From the NCBI GenBank assembly GCA_017516925.1, contig JAFXAQ010000054.1, positions 1-35,299 on the forward strand: a stretch of DNA of 35,299 nucleotides, read 5' to 3'. Positions within the stretch are counted from its first letter, which is position 1; each line of letters opens with the position of its first letter. This DNA comes from Oscillospiraceae bacterium. Lineage in GTDB: Bacteria > Bacillota > Clostridia > Oscillospirales > Oscillospiraceae. The notes beneath the pieces were generated by a model, which was given only the letters and a program-made list of their open reading frames with translations, was not told where the DNA came from and did no database searches. Both the position numbers and the translations under genes were made by a program. Below are positions 24,878 to 31,914 of the stretch, piece by piece.

Positions 24878-24905
24878 TTGAAATCTTTGCATTTTCCCAT
24901 ATAAT
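24878..24905 (+). promoter_or_regulatory. Promoter of the zinc-ribbon membrane protein gene
   Basis: TTGAAA (24878-24883), a 16-bp spacer and TATAAT (24900-24905), 30 bp before the ATG at 24936. Confidence 0.6.
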
Positions 24906-24935
24906 AGCCTTATAAAAATCTAAAGGTGCGTTTTT

Positions 24936-25340
24936 ATGGGAAATTGGTTTCGTAATTTTACTGCCCGGCTGGGCGCAGGCTTCCGCCATTTTATGCAGGG
25001 CCGGTACGGCACAGACAAGTTAAATACCGCAATTTTGCTTGCCGGTGTGGTCGCCTGCCTGCTGTCTATGTTTTTACGGCTGCCTCTGCTGAACTGGCTG
25101 CTGACCCTTTTTTCCTATGTGTGTATGGGCTGGGCAATTTTCCGGATGCTCTCCCGGAACACCTACAAGCGGTACGAGGAAAACCGGAAATATCTGCGCC
25201 TTTTGGACCAGCTGAAGGACAAGGAGCATAAATATTATGCCTGTCCCCGGTGCCGCCAGACAGTGCGTGTCCCTCGGGGAAAGGGGAAAATTTCCATCAC
25301 CTGTCCCAAGTGCAAAGAAAAGTTTATAAAGAAAACATAA
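24936..25340 (+). CDS. Membrane protein with C-terminal zinc ribbon
   Basis: The protein has 134 residues. A basic N-terminus is followed by two membrane helices (about 31-48 and 52-70) and a charged linker. The C-terminal zinc ribbon has two CxxC knuckles (CPRC and CPKC) separated by RQTVRVPRGKGKISIT, which resembles MJ0042-type or DZR-type ribbons. It looks like a cytoplasmic sensor or adaptor domain on a membrane hairpin. Function unknown. It stands alone with its own promoter. Confidence 0.75.
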   Translation: MGNWFRNFTARLGAGFRHFMQGRYGTDKLNTAILLAGVVACLLSMFLRLPLLNWLLTLFSYVCMGWAIFRMLSRNTYKRYEENRKYLRLLDQLKDKEHKYYACPRCRQTVRVPRGKGKISITCPKCKEKFIKKT

Positions 25341-25360
25341 CAGGCATTTTAGCGCCTGTT
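25340..25360 (+). repeat. Terminator-like hairpin, left copy, without T-run
   Basis: ACAGGCATTTTAGCGCCTGTT differs by one base from the hairpin at 25625-25646. It is not followed by T residues. The two copies bracket the structured element and the palindrome at 25512-25573. Confidence 0.65.
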
Positions 25361-25363
25361 CGG

Positions 25364-25508
25364 TCTATCTAAAAAGCATTTTTTGATAGACTGACAGAGG
25401 TCAAAGGAGCACCAAAGACAAGCAACTCGAACCTGTAGACGTACAGATGGTACGGTAAGGTTCGCGTTGTGCAGTAAGGCAAAACACCTTGCGTAGCAAG
25501 TGCTTTTT
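25364..25508 (+). ncRNA. Candidate structured RNA element, copy A
   Basis: The element has a hairpin TCTATC/GATAGA (25364-25369 with 25385-25390), an almost invariant core (25391-25425, 34 of 35 bases equal to copy B), and a long stem 25423-25433 with 25459-25469 enclosing the invariant CGTACAGATGGTACG. A terminal hairpin CTTGC/GCAAG is followed by CTTTTT (25504-25508). Against copy B (35051-35196) three base pairs change in a compensatory way (A-T to G-C twice, C-G to A-T once). I do not recognise the family. The strand is assigned from the T-run. No clear promoter is seen. Confidence 0.6.
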
Positions 25509-25511
25509 CAC

Positions 25512-25573
25512 AATCCCTCAGTCAAAAATCAAAGATTTTTGCCAGCTCCCTTTACACAAGGGAGCCTTTTTAA
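25512..25573. repeat. Palindromic dispersed-repeat candidate (CCCTCAGTC type)
   Basis: Two adjacent hairpins are visible. One has AAAAATC / GATTTTT arms within CCCTCAGTC...GCCAG. The other is GCTCCCTTT / AAGGGAGC with an ACAC loop followed by a T-run. Similar paired palindromes are, from general knowledge, frequent between genes of related gut Clostridia. Only one copy is in this window. Confidence 0.45.
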
Positions 25574-25624
25574 AATCCCATATAAATCTGTGTTTTGATG
25601 GTTTGGGGGTTCTTTGACGCTCTG

Positions 25625-25651
25625 AACAGGCGTTTTAGCGCCTGTTTTTTC
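25625..25651 (+). terminator. Rho-independent terminator before glgB
   Basis: AACAGGCG, loop TTTTAG, CGCCTGTT followed by TTTT. It lies 285 bp after the stop of the zinc-ribbon gene and may be its original terminator, displaced by the insertion of the intervening elements. Confidence 0.75.
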
Positions 25652-25718
25652 TTATTGGGATTGACGAAGTGAACAGACCGGGGTAAAATAATAGAAAGAT
25701 TTTTAGGGGAGGTATTCT

Positions 25719-27695
25719 ATGCAACATAAGATTTTGAAAATTGACCCCTATTTGACGCCTTACCGCAAGGATTTTGATTTGCGGATGGAAAATTACGAGA
25801 AAAAGAAAAAAGAAATTCTCTCTGCTGGACAGAGCCTTTCGGATTTTGCCAATGGGCATACCTATTTTGGCTTTCACCGAGCCGATGGCGGTTGGTGCTA
25901 CCGGGAGTGGGCGCCGGCGGCGGACAGGCTTTATTTAACCGGTGATTTTTGTAATTGGCAGCGGTATGCCCACCCAATGACCAAAAAAGAAAACGGCGAA
26001 TTTGAGCTGTTTTTGCCGGGAGAAAATGCCCTGCCGGAGGGTAGCCGGGTGATGACGGTGGTGCAAAACGGACAGCAGGAGCTGGAGCGAATTCCGGTGT
26101 ATATCACCCGGGTAGAGCAGGAGCCTGACGGCGCCTGGAACGGTGTCATCCGGCACCCAAAGGAATTTCCCTGGACGGACGGGAAATTCAAGCCCAAAAA
26201 GGACTTATTCATTTACGAATGCCATATCGGTATGGCGCAGGAAGCGGGAAAAATCGGTACCTACCGGGAGTTTACCGACCATATTCTGCCCCGCATTAAA
26301 AAATTAGGCTACAATACCATTCAGATTATGGCCATTATGGAGCACCCCTATTATGCCTCCTTTGGCTATCAGGTGACGAACTTTTTTGCCCCCTCTTCCC
26401 GGTTTGGCGAGGCAGAGGACCTGAAAAACTTAATCAACACCGCCCACGAAATGGGAATTGCGGTGCTTTTGGACGTGGTGCACTCCCACGCCTGCAGCAA
26501 TACCCGGGAGGGTATCAACGAATTTGACGGCAGTGACTGTCAGTATTTCCATCAGGGTACCCGGGGAGAGCATTCTGCCTGGGGCACCAAGTGCTTTGAT
26601 TACGGCAAAAATCAGGTGCTGCATTTTTTGCTCTCCAACCTGAAATATTGGCTGGAGGCGTACCATTTTGACGGCTTCCGCTTTGACGGTGTTACCTCGA
26701 TGCTTTACCTGAACCACGGTCTTGGGGTGAGCTTTACAAGCTATGACAGCTATTTTTCCATGAATACCGACACCGAAGCGGTAACCTATTTGCAGCTGGC
26801 AACGGAGCTTGTCCGGGAGGTAAAGCCCCAGGCGATTTTGATTGCGGAGGATATGTCCGCTATGCCGGGTATGTGCCTGCCGGTCAAACAGGGTGGTATC
26901 GGCTTTGACTACCGTCTGGCCATGGGCGAGCCGGATATGTGGATTAAAACGGTGAAGGAAATCCCGGACGAAAGCTGGGATTTGGGGTATCTTTATTTTG
27001 AACTGACCCAGCGCCGACCCAAGGAAAAGGTCATCGGCTACTGCGAGTCTCACGATCAGGCGCTGGTGGGGGATAAGACCTTGATGTTCCGTCTGTGCGA
27101 CCAGGAGATGTACTGGCATATGGGGAAGGCTGACCAAAGCCTGGTGATTGACCGGGGTATGGCGCTGCATAAGCTGCTCCGGCTGCTGACAGTAAGCTTA
27201 GGCGGCGAGGGCTACCTGACCTTTATGGGTAACGAGTTCGGCCATCCGGAGTGGATTGATTTTCCCCGGGAGGGGAACGGCTGGAGCTACCATCATTGCC
27301 GACGTCAGTGGTCACTGGCAGATAACAAGGACCTGAAATACGGCTATTTGCAGGAATTTGAAAAGGAAATGGTGAAAACAGCCAAAAAGCTGAAGCTGTT
27401 CAAGGGCAATCCCCAACAGCTGTGGCTGGATAACCATGCCAAACTCCTGGCATACCGGAAGGGACAGGGTATTTTTGCCTTCAACCTGCATACGGAAAAA
27501 TCCTACGAGGGCTTTTTCCTGCCGGTGGGAGAGCCGGGGGCATATCAGGTGGTTTTTGCCTCTGACGATTTCTGCTTCGGCGGGCAGGGCAGAATTTACC
27601 ACAATTGCTATGAGGCGGTTTGGCAGGACGGAAATTGGGGCGTAAAGTTGTATTTGCCCTGCCGCACAGCGTTGGTATTAAAAAAGATAGGATAA
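25719..27695 (+). CDS. glgB: 1,4-alpha-glucan branching enzyme, eukaryotic-type
   Basis: The protein has 658 residues. A CBM48 domain (about 40-130, with YREWAPAADRLYLTGDFCNW) precedes the GH13 catalytic domain. The catalytic residues are in GFRFDGVTSML (nucleophile Asp), IAEDMSAMP (acid/base Glu) and YCESHDQALVG (Asp). The wording of these motifs and the end (MGNEFGHPEWIDFPREGNG) follow the eukaryotic GBE1-like branch found in some bacteria. The protein transfers alpha-1,4 chains to 1,6 positions in glycogen. No other glycogen gene is adjacent. AGGGGAGG precedes the ATG. Confidence 0.93.
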   Translation: MQHKILKIDPYLTPYRKDFDLRMENYEKKKKEILSAGQSLSDFANGHTYFGFHRADGGWCYREWAPAADRLYLTGDFCNWQRYAHPMTKKENGEFELFLPGENALPEGSRVMTVVQNGQQELERIPVYITRVEQEPDGAWNGVIRHPKEFPWTDGKFKPKKDLFIYECHIGMAQEAGKIGTYREFTDHILPRIKKLGYNTIQIMAIMEHPYYASFGYQVTNFFAPSSRFGEAEDLKNLINTAHEMGIAVLLDVVHSHACSNTREGINEFDGSDCQYFHQGTRGEHSAWGTKCFDYGKNQVLHFLLSNLKYWLEAYHFDGFRFDGVTSMLYLNHGLGVSFTSYDSYFSMNTDTEAVTYLQLATELVREVKPQAILIAEDMSAMPGMCLPVKQGGIGFDYRLAMGEPDMWIKTVKEIPDESWDLGYLYFELTQRRPKEKVIGYCESHDQALVGDKTLMFRLCDQEMYWHMGKADQSLVIDRGMALHKLLRLLTVSLGGEGYLTFMGNEFGHPEWIDFPREGNGWSYHHCRRQWSLADNKDLKYGYLQEFEKEMVKTAKKLKLFKGNPQQLWLDNHAKLLAYRKGQGIFAFNLHTEKSYEGFFLPVGEPGAYQVVFASDDFCFGGQGRIYHNCYEAVWQDGNWGVKLYLPCRTALVLKKIG

Positions 27696-27700
27696 AAAAC

Positions 27701-28774
27701 ATGAAAAAGAGAATGCTTTTGTGGCTATTGTTGCCGGTGCTTTTGTTTGGCTGCCGGCAAGCGCCGGTTCAGGAGGCTATTGCAAGCCTGCCGGAAACCA
27801 CCCAGATGGAAACTACCGAAGAAACCGTACCGGAAACAACGGTAGAGGAAAAAATCACGGTGTATCCGGGGGCTACGGAGTATTTCCTGGGGGAGATTAC
27901 GGACTATTCCTGGGAGCAGGAATTTCCGCCGGAATACGTGATGATACATTTCTGCAGCGCAGTGGTGAACCATTTCGATGACCCCTATAACCACGAATAC
28001 GTGCGGCAGACCTTTACCGATGCCGGTGTCAGCGTGCATTATATTGTGGACCGGGAGGGACAGATTTTCTGCTACATTCCCGAGGACCGTTCCGCCTGGC
28101 ACGCAGGCTACGGCACCTGGCTGGACGATGAAAAGTACACCAATAAAATGAACAAGTACTCCATTGGTATCGAGGTAATGGGTATGGGTACCTACAAGGA
28201 GATGTCCGGCTACCTGCATAAATGGCAGTACAATAAAATTCCCAAGGAGGATTTGGGCTTTACCGATGCCCAATATGCTGCGCTGAAGGATTTGGTGGCA
28301 GATATTTGCCAGCGGCATAATATCCCTCTGGACAGGGACCACGTGATTGGTCACGACGAGTTCAGTCCCAAGAAAAATGACCCGGGAGAGCTCTTCCAGT
28401 GGGACCGGATTATCCCTGCAAGGGGGGAGCCTTGTCCTGTGACCGTAGAAACGGAGTTTACGGTGGATGATGGCTTGCATGTAACTGTTACCAACGAGAG
28501 CCAAAAGGAAATTGACAGCATCGCAATCTATACTTTGTGGTATGATGGGGAAGGTCAGCCGGTGGACGTAGCCGGGGAGCTGGCGCCCAATGCGATGCGG
28601 GATACCTTGCCGGAGGTGGGCAAGGAAAAAATCAGCAGCTATATTTTCCCCACAGTGGAAGGGGCAACACAGGCAAAGCAGGTGGTAGGTGCAATTTACT
28701 ACACCGACGGAACCTCCTGGGAAAAAGAAAATCTTTCCCAATGGCTGATTGAGCACATCTGCATTACAAAATAA
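27701..28774 (+). CDS. Lipoprotein N-acetylmuramoyl-L-alanine amidase (Amidase_2 type)
   Basis: The start at ATG 27701, eight bases after AGGA, gives 357 residues. The longer frame overlaps glgB. A lipoprotein signal ends at the lipobox LLFGC (Cys18), followed by a T/E-rich linker. The Amidase_2 domain (about 65-250) shows VMIHFCSAVVNH, SAWHAGYG, IGIEVMG and the zinc-site end VIGHDEFSPKKNDPGELF. It cleaves the amide bond between muramic acid and the stem peptide. A beta-rich C-terminal domain of about 100 residues follows, role unknown. It lies 5 bp after glgB. Confidence 0.88.
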   Translation: MKKRMLLWLLLPVLLFGCRQAPVQEAIASLPETTQMETTEETVPETTVEEKITVYPGATEYFLGEITDYSWEQEFPPEYVMIHFCSAVVNHFDDPYNHEYVRQTFTDAGVSVHYIVDREGQIFCYIPEDRSAWHAGYGTWLDDEKYTNKMNKYSIGIEVMGMGTYKEMSGYLHKWQYNKIPKEDLGFTDAQYAALKDLVADICQRHNIPLDRDHVIGHDEFSPKKNDPGELFQWDRIIPARGEPCPVTVETEFTVDDGLHVTVTNESQKEIDSIAIYTLWYDGEGQPVDVAGELAPNAMRDTLPEVGKEKISSYIFPTVEGATQAKQVVGAIYYTDGTSWEKENLSQWLIEHICITK

Positions 28775-28780
28775 AAAAGC

Positions 28781-28862
28781 GGGTGTCTCAAAATGTATGA
28801 GACACCCCCAAAAATGAATATTGATTTGTAGGGAACGGCTTATGTGCCGTTCCCAAAAGCCT
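28781..28862. mobile_element. MITE-like element, left half only
   Basis: The sequence matches 24695-24775 with few differences, including the GGGTGTCTC/GAGACACCC hairpin and the GTAGGGAACGG arm. The right half is missing. It begins 6 bp after the amidase stop codon. On the minus strand the hairpin is followed by a T-run (GCTTTTTT), so it can terminate the carbonic anhydrase gene, whose last codons and stop lie in it. Confidence 0.75.
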
Positions 28863-29307
28863 TTTCTGCCAGGCTTACATAAACCTCCGCATCCTTGTGA
28901 ATGTAATCAATTTGTTCCTGGGTCAGGGGCTTGACCACCGTTGCCGGGTTTCCCAAAATCAGCGACCCTGCCGGGGCATTCATTTTTCCGGTAACCAAAG
29001 CCCCGGCGCCTACCATGCAGTTGTCCCCAATGACAGCGCCGTTCAGCAAAATACTGCCCATACCGATGACGCAGTTGTTTCCCACGGTGCAGCCGTGCAA
29101 AATGGCGCCGTGTCCCACCGAGCAGCCGGTACCCACGGTAACCTCCTCGTGTAAAACGCAGTTATCCTGAATGTTAGAGTTATCTCCCACGGTAATTTTT
29201 CCCATATCTCCCCGGAGGACAGCTCCGTGCCAGATGCCTACGTTATTTCCCAATGTCACATCTCCCGTGACGGTGGCCCCGGGGGCAATATAAACCTTTT
29301 TTTCCAT
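28840..29307 (-). CDS. Gamma-carbonic anhydrase-like hexapeptide protein
   Basis: The protein has 155 residues from the ATG at 29307; GAGG lies six bases before it but abuts the upstream in-frame ATG at 29313. The protein is a left-handed beta helix of hexapeptide repeats (for example ITVGDN, CVIGMG, AVIGDN). The histidines in VLHEEV and VGHGAILHGC fit the zinc ligands of the YrdA/gamma-CA family. Carbonic anhydrase or acyl-transferase-like function is possible; only homology supports the former. The last residues (GNGT) and the TAA come from the adjoining MITE half. Confidence 0.85.
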   Translation of the reverse strand: MEKKVYIAPGATVTGDVTLGNNVGIWHGAVLRGDMGKITVGDNSNIQDNCVLHEEVTVGTGCSVGHGAILHGCTVGNNCVIGMGSILLNGAVIGDNCMVGAGALVTGKMNAPAGSLILGNPATVVKPLTQEQIDYIHKDAEVYVSLAEKAFGNGT

Positions 29308-29340
29308 AATCATACCTCGTTTTTTCTTTAGTGTAACACA

Positions 29341-29372
29341 ATAAACCTGAAGAGGCAAGCCTCTTCAGGTTT
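29341..29372 (-). terminator. Terminator of the PepSY lipoprotein gene
   Basis: AACCTGAAGAG / CTCTTCAGGTT is a perfect 11-bp stem with a short loop, followed by T-rich sequence on the minus strand, 50 bp after the gene's stop. Confidence 0.75.
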
Positions 29373-29421
29373 ATTATTTTGCCTGCAATGAGGAAAAACA
29401 GGCAAAGCCCATATGCGGTTA

Positions 29422-30087
29422 TCAGTCCTCAAGGTCCTTCTCGCTGTGGATGATTTTGCCGGTGAAGGCATCAATGTCATAGTCATAATCGTAGCTACCG
29501 GCTTCAAAGGAAATTTCGTAAATCAAGGTTCCCTTCTCGTTATCCAGCTCCACGTCCAAATCCCGGACATCGGCAGCTTTTACCTTGGCGTGGTCAAAGG
29601 CGATGGATGTTGCCTTGTCAGCGGAAATTTTTTCCTTAGTGTCGGCGCTGACAACCTCTTCGGGTTTCGGGTCTGCCTCGTTGGACGCAGCCGGTACTTT
29701 CTTTTCCGGCTCCTTTTCGCTTAGCAGGATGCTTCCGGTGTAGGCATCGATATGATAGTCGTAGTCATAGTCCGTGGTCTCAAAGGAAATTTCATAGACC
29801 AGCTGAGCGTTTTCGGTGTCCAGGTCAATATCCAGGTCCCGGATGTCAGCCTCCTCCACCTGGGCGTGCTTCAGAGCAATGACCTTTGCCTCCTCCTGGG
29901 TGAGCTTTTCCTTAGTGATTGCCTGGGTTTCCGTGGGCGCCGGTGTGGTTTCCACAGGCGCTTCGGTGGTGGTTGCCACCGGTGCCGTGGTGGTCTCCGG
30001 GATGGTGGTGGGTGCTTTGCTGCTGACACAGCCGGTCATCGCCAATACCAAAATCAGAACAATCGCAGTCAAAATATGCTTTCTCAT
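29422..30087 (-). CDS. Lipoprotein with two PepSY domains
   Basis: The start at ATG 30087, with CCTCC (GGAGG) eight bases upstream, gives 221 residues. The lipobox LAMTGC puts the lipid anchor at about Cys20. A T/P/E-rich linker follows. Two tandem PepSY domains follow (about 70-140 and 155-215), each ending in a YDYDYxIDA(Y/F)TG motif. The domains are close copies of each other and indicate internal duplication. PepSY domains often inhibit proteases or bind calcium-rich or cell-wall partners. The substrate here is unknown. Confidence 0.85.
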   Translation of the reverse strand: MRKHILTAIVLILVLAMTGCVSSKAPTTIPETTTAPVATTTEAPVETTPAPTETQAITKEKLTQEEAKVIALKHAQVEEADIRDLDIDLDTENAQLVYEISFETTDYDYDYHIDAYTGSILLSEKEPEKKVPAASNEADPKPEEVVSADTKEKISADKATSIAFDHAKVKAADVRDLDVELDNEKGTLIYEISFEAGSYDYDYDIDAFTGKIIHSEKDLED

Positions 30088-30111
30088 AGAAAATTCCTCC
30101 TTTGTTTGGGA

Positions 30112-30147
30112 CAAAAGACCGGGCAGAGCCTATGTTCTGCCCGGTCG
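30112..30147 (-). terminator. Terminator of the perR-rubredoxin-rubrerythrin operon
   Basis: GACCGGGCAGA / TCTGCCCGGTC stem with a 7-8 base loop and a TTTT run on the minus strand, about 40 bp after the rubrerythrin stop codon. Confidence 0.85.
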
Positions 30148-30184
30148 GTTTATGCAAGGGGCGACCGGGGTCGCCGATTGATTT

Positions 30185-30778
30185 TTACTTGAAATATCTT
30201 TCAAGCAGGCCCTTCAGGGCAACGCCGTGGCGAGCCTCGTCACGAGCCATCTCGTGAACAGTGTCGTGGATGGCGTCCAGGCCGTTCTTCTTAGCGCAGC
30301 TTGCCAGGTCAAACTTACCCTGGGTTGCGCCAAACTCGCAGTCCACGCGCCAAGCCAGGTTGTCCTTGGTGGTAGCCTTCATATTGGGCTCCAGGTCCTC
30401 ACCCAGTAGCTCTGCAAACTTAGCAGCATGCTCAGCTTCTTCGTAGGCAGCCTTTTCCCAGTACAGGCCGATTTCGGGATAGCCCTCCCGGTGGGCAATG
30501 CGAGCCATGCACAGGTACATACCCACCTCGCTGCACTCGCCGTTAAAGTTTGCCATCAGCTGGTCAAAAATATACTTCTTGTCTTCTGCGCTGATGTCGG
30601 GATTGTTCTTCACGGTCTGTGCGTAAACGCCATACTCGTGGACGGCAGCCAGCTTCTGCTCGCCGACCTGCTCTACGAACTTGGAAGCGGGAACCTTACA
30701 GACGGGGCAGGTGAAATCGGCAGCCAGCTCATCGGCGGTGTGAACATAACCGCAAACGGAACAAACAAACTTTTTCAT
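30185..30778 (-). CDS. Reverse rubrerythrin
   Basis: The protein has 197 residues. The rubredoxin domain comes first (C6, C9 and C25, C28), followed by the di-iron four-helix domain with FNGECSEVGMY, EEAEHAAKF and the late helix EMARDEARHG. This domain order defines reverse rubrerythrins, NADH-linked peroxidases of anaerobic Clostridia that remove hydrogen peroxide and oxygen. It is the last gene of the operon with perR and rubredoxin, consistent with derepression under peroxide stress. Confidence 0.92.
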   Translation of the reverse strand: MKKFVCSVCGYVHTADELAADFTCPVCKVPASKFVEQVGEQKLAAVHEYGVYAQTVKNNPDISAEDKKYIFDQLMANFNGECSEVGMYLCMARIAHREGYPEIGLYWEKAAYEEAEHAAKFAELLGEDLEPNMKATTKDNLAWRVDCEFGATQGKFDLASCAKKNGLDAIHDTVHEMARDEARHGVALKGLLERYFK

Positions 30779-30819
30779 AATCAGTATTCCTCCAAAATAT
30801 GTGTTTTATAATTTAATAA

Positions 30820-30942
30820 TTAGTTTTCTTTTTCTTCTTCAAATTGGTCGGGGCCTACGCCGCACAGGGGGCACTCGTAGTCCTCAGGCAGCTCGTCACC
30901 TTCATAGACATAACCACAAACGGTACATACGAACTTTTTCAT
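30820..30942 (-). CDS. Short rubredoxin-like protein (40 residues)
   Basis: The ATG at 30942 overlaps the perR stop (ATGA). The product has C6-x2-C9 and C24-x2-C27 knuckles in [15 protein letters not shown] and [13 protein letters not shown], a one-iron rubredoxin site. The spacing between the knuckles is only 14 residues, as in the rubredoxin domain of rubrerythrins, whereas normal free rubredoxins have about 29. It is probably the electron donor for the rubrerythrin encoded 42 bp downstream. It may derive from a rubrerythrin domain. Confidence 0.88.
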   Translation of the reverse strand: MKKFVCTVCGYVYEGDELPEDYECPLCGVGPDQFEEEKEN

Positions 30943-31346
30943 ACTGCTTCACCACTTTTCATTAAATTTAAGCATTGACGGCACGTGCCGGAAAAAGCAA
31001 CCTGGTAATCGGCAATCTTGCCTCCGCAGCAGCCCTCTGCCGCTTCATACAAGGTTTCCGGTATCTGCATTTGGTGCAGATCAATTACCGCGTCGCACTG
31101 GTTACAGATAAAATGCACATGGGGGTCGGTATTTGCGTCGAACCGTTCCACACCGTGAACCGTTGCCACACTGGACACAAGGCCCTTTTCCTTAAACAGG
31201 GCAAGGTTCCGGTAAACCGTACCCATTGCCAGGTCGGGGATTTGGGCTTTCAGATCTGTAAAAATCTTTTCCGCAGAGGGGTGGGCGTTGGTGTGGCGGA
31301 GATACTCGAGAATGGTGTCTCTTTTTTTGAAGTGCTTTGCCTGCAT
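30939..31346 (-). CDS. perR: PerR-like Fur-family peroxide regulator
   Basis: The protein has 135 residues. The winged helix contains [15 protein letters not shown] (about 43-57). A structural zinc site is formed by C81, C84, C122 and C125. The residues RFD (D70), PHVHF (H76, H78) and VIDLH (D89) match the PerR regulatory metal site of Bacillus subtilis, in which the histidines are oxidised by peroxide. Asp at the last position favours PerR over Fur. An inverted Fur/PerR-type box overlaps its transcription start, so it should repress itself and the two redox genes after it. Confidence 0.88.
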   Translation of the reverse strand: MQAKHFKKRDTILEYLRHTNAHPSAEKIFTDLKAQIPDLAMGTVYRNLALFKEKGLVSSVATVHGVERFDANTDPHVHFICNQCDAVIDLHQMQIPETLYEAAEGCCGGKIADYQVAFSGTCRQCLNLMKSGEAV

Positions 31347-31366
31347 GACATCACCTCGTTCTTTCT

Positions 31367-31387
31367 AAATGAGAATAATTCTTATTT
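31367..31387. promoter_or_regulatory. PerR/Fur-box-like operator
   Basis: AAATGAGAATAATTCTTATT plus T is a 7-1-7 type inverted repeat (TGAGAAT-A-ATTCTTA, one mismatch). It lies just downstream of the -10 element and covers the expected transcription start. Confidence 0.7.
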
Positions 31388-31395
31388 ACATCCAG

Positions 31396-31424
31396 AGTAT
31401 AGCATGGTATTTTTTCTTTGTCAA
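31396..31424 (-). promoter_or_regulatory. Promoter of the perR operon
   Basis: On the minus strand TTGACA (31419-31424), a 17-bp spacer and TATACT (31396-31401). Confidence 0.8.
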
Positions 31425-31456
31425 CACTTTTTTGAAAATTTCCGAAAAAATATTTT

Positions 31457-31485
31457 TTGACAGTCCTCATAAAATTTGATACCAT
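31457..31485 (+). promoter_or_regulatory. Promoter of mrnC-rqcH
   Basis: TTGACA (31457-31462), a 17-bp spacer and TACCAT (31480-31485). It diverges from the perR promoter with 32 bp between the two -35 elements. Confidence 0.55.
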
Positions 31486-31507
31486 AATCCCCAGAGGTGA
31501 AAAGACC

Positions 31508-31912
31508 GTGGAAAACTACTTTGAAATACAGTGGACACCGGCGCAGGTCAATCAGGTTACCAATTTGGGGCTTGCCCACATTGGCGACGGCGTTTATGAG
31601 CTGCTGTGCCGTACCTATTTAATAAAGAAAGGCGATAAGACTGTGTTGAAGCTCCACAGAGATGCGGTGGACCTGGTAAAAGCGCCGACACAGGCAAAAT
31701 TTGCCGATAAGCTGAAGCCGCTTCTGACGGAGGATGAGCAGGCCTATTATCGCCGTGGCAAAAACAGCCACACCCATGCAGCGCCGAAGTCTGCCAGCCC
31801 TCAGGAATATGCAAAAGCCACCGGTCTGGAGACCCTGTTTGGCGCATTGTATTTGTTGGGAAGGACAGACCGGCTCAACGAATTGTTTGGAATTTTAATG
31901 AACGAGGAATAA
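31508..31912 (+). CDS. mrnC: Mini-ribonuclease III
   Basis: The start at GTG 31508 follows AGAGGTGA (31493-31500) at proper distance; the longer frame begins on the promoter. The product has 134 residues. It is an RNase III catalytic domain without a dsRNA-binding domain: GLAHIGDGVYELLCR holds the first acidic residues and ATGLETLFGALYLLGR the second cluster. MrnC matures 23S rRNA ends in Firmicutes. It ends 2 bp before rqcH. Confidence 0.92.
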   Translation: MENYFEIQWTPAQVNQVTNLGLAHIGDGVYELLCRTYLIKKGDKTVLKLHRDAVDLVKAPTQAKFADKLKPLLTEDEQAYYRRGKNSHTHAAPKSASPQEYAKATGLETLFGALYLLGRTDRLNELFGILMNEE

Positions 31913-31914
31913 TT

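Noticed and set aside
25439-25465. T-box riboswitch in the structured element (GATGGTACGG)
   Set aside because: There is only a weak likeness to the T-box sequence, there is no specifier hairpin or antiterminator pairing, and no amino-acid-related gene follows either copy.
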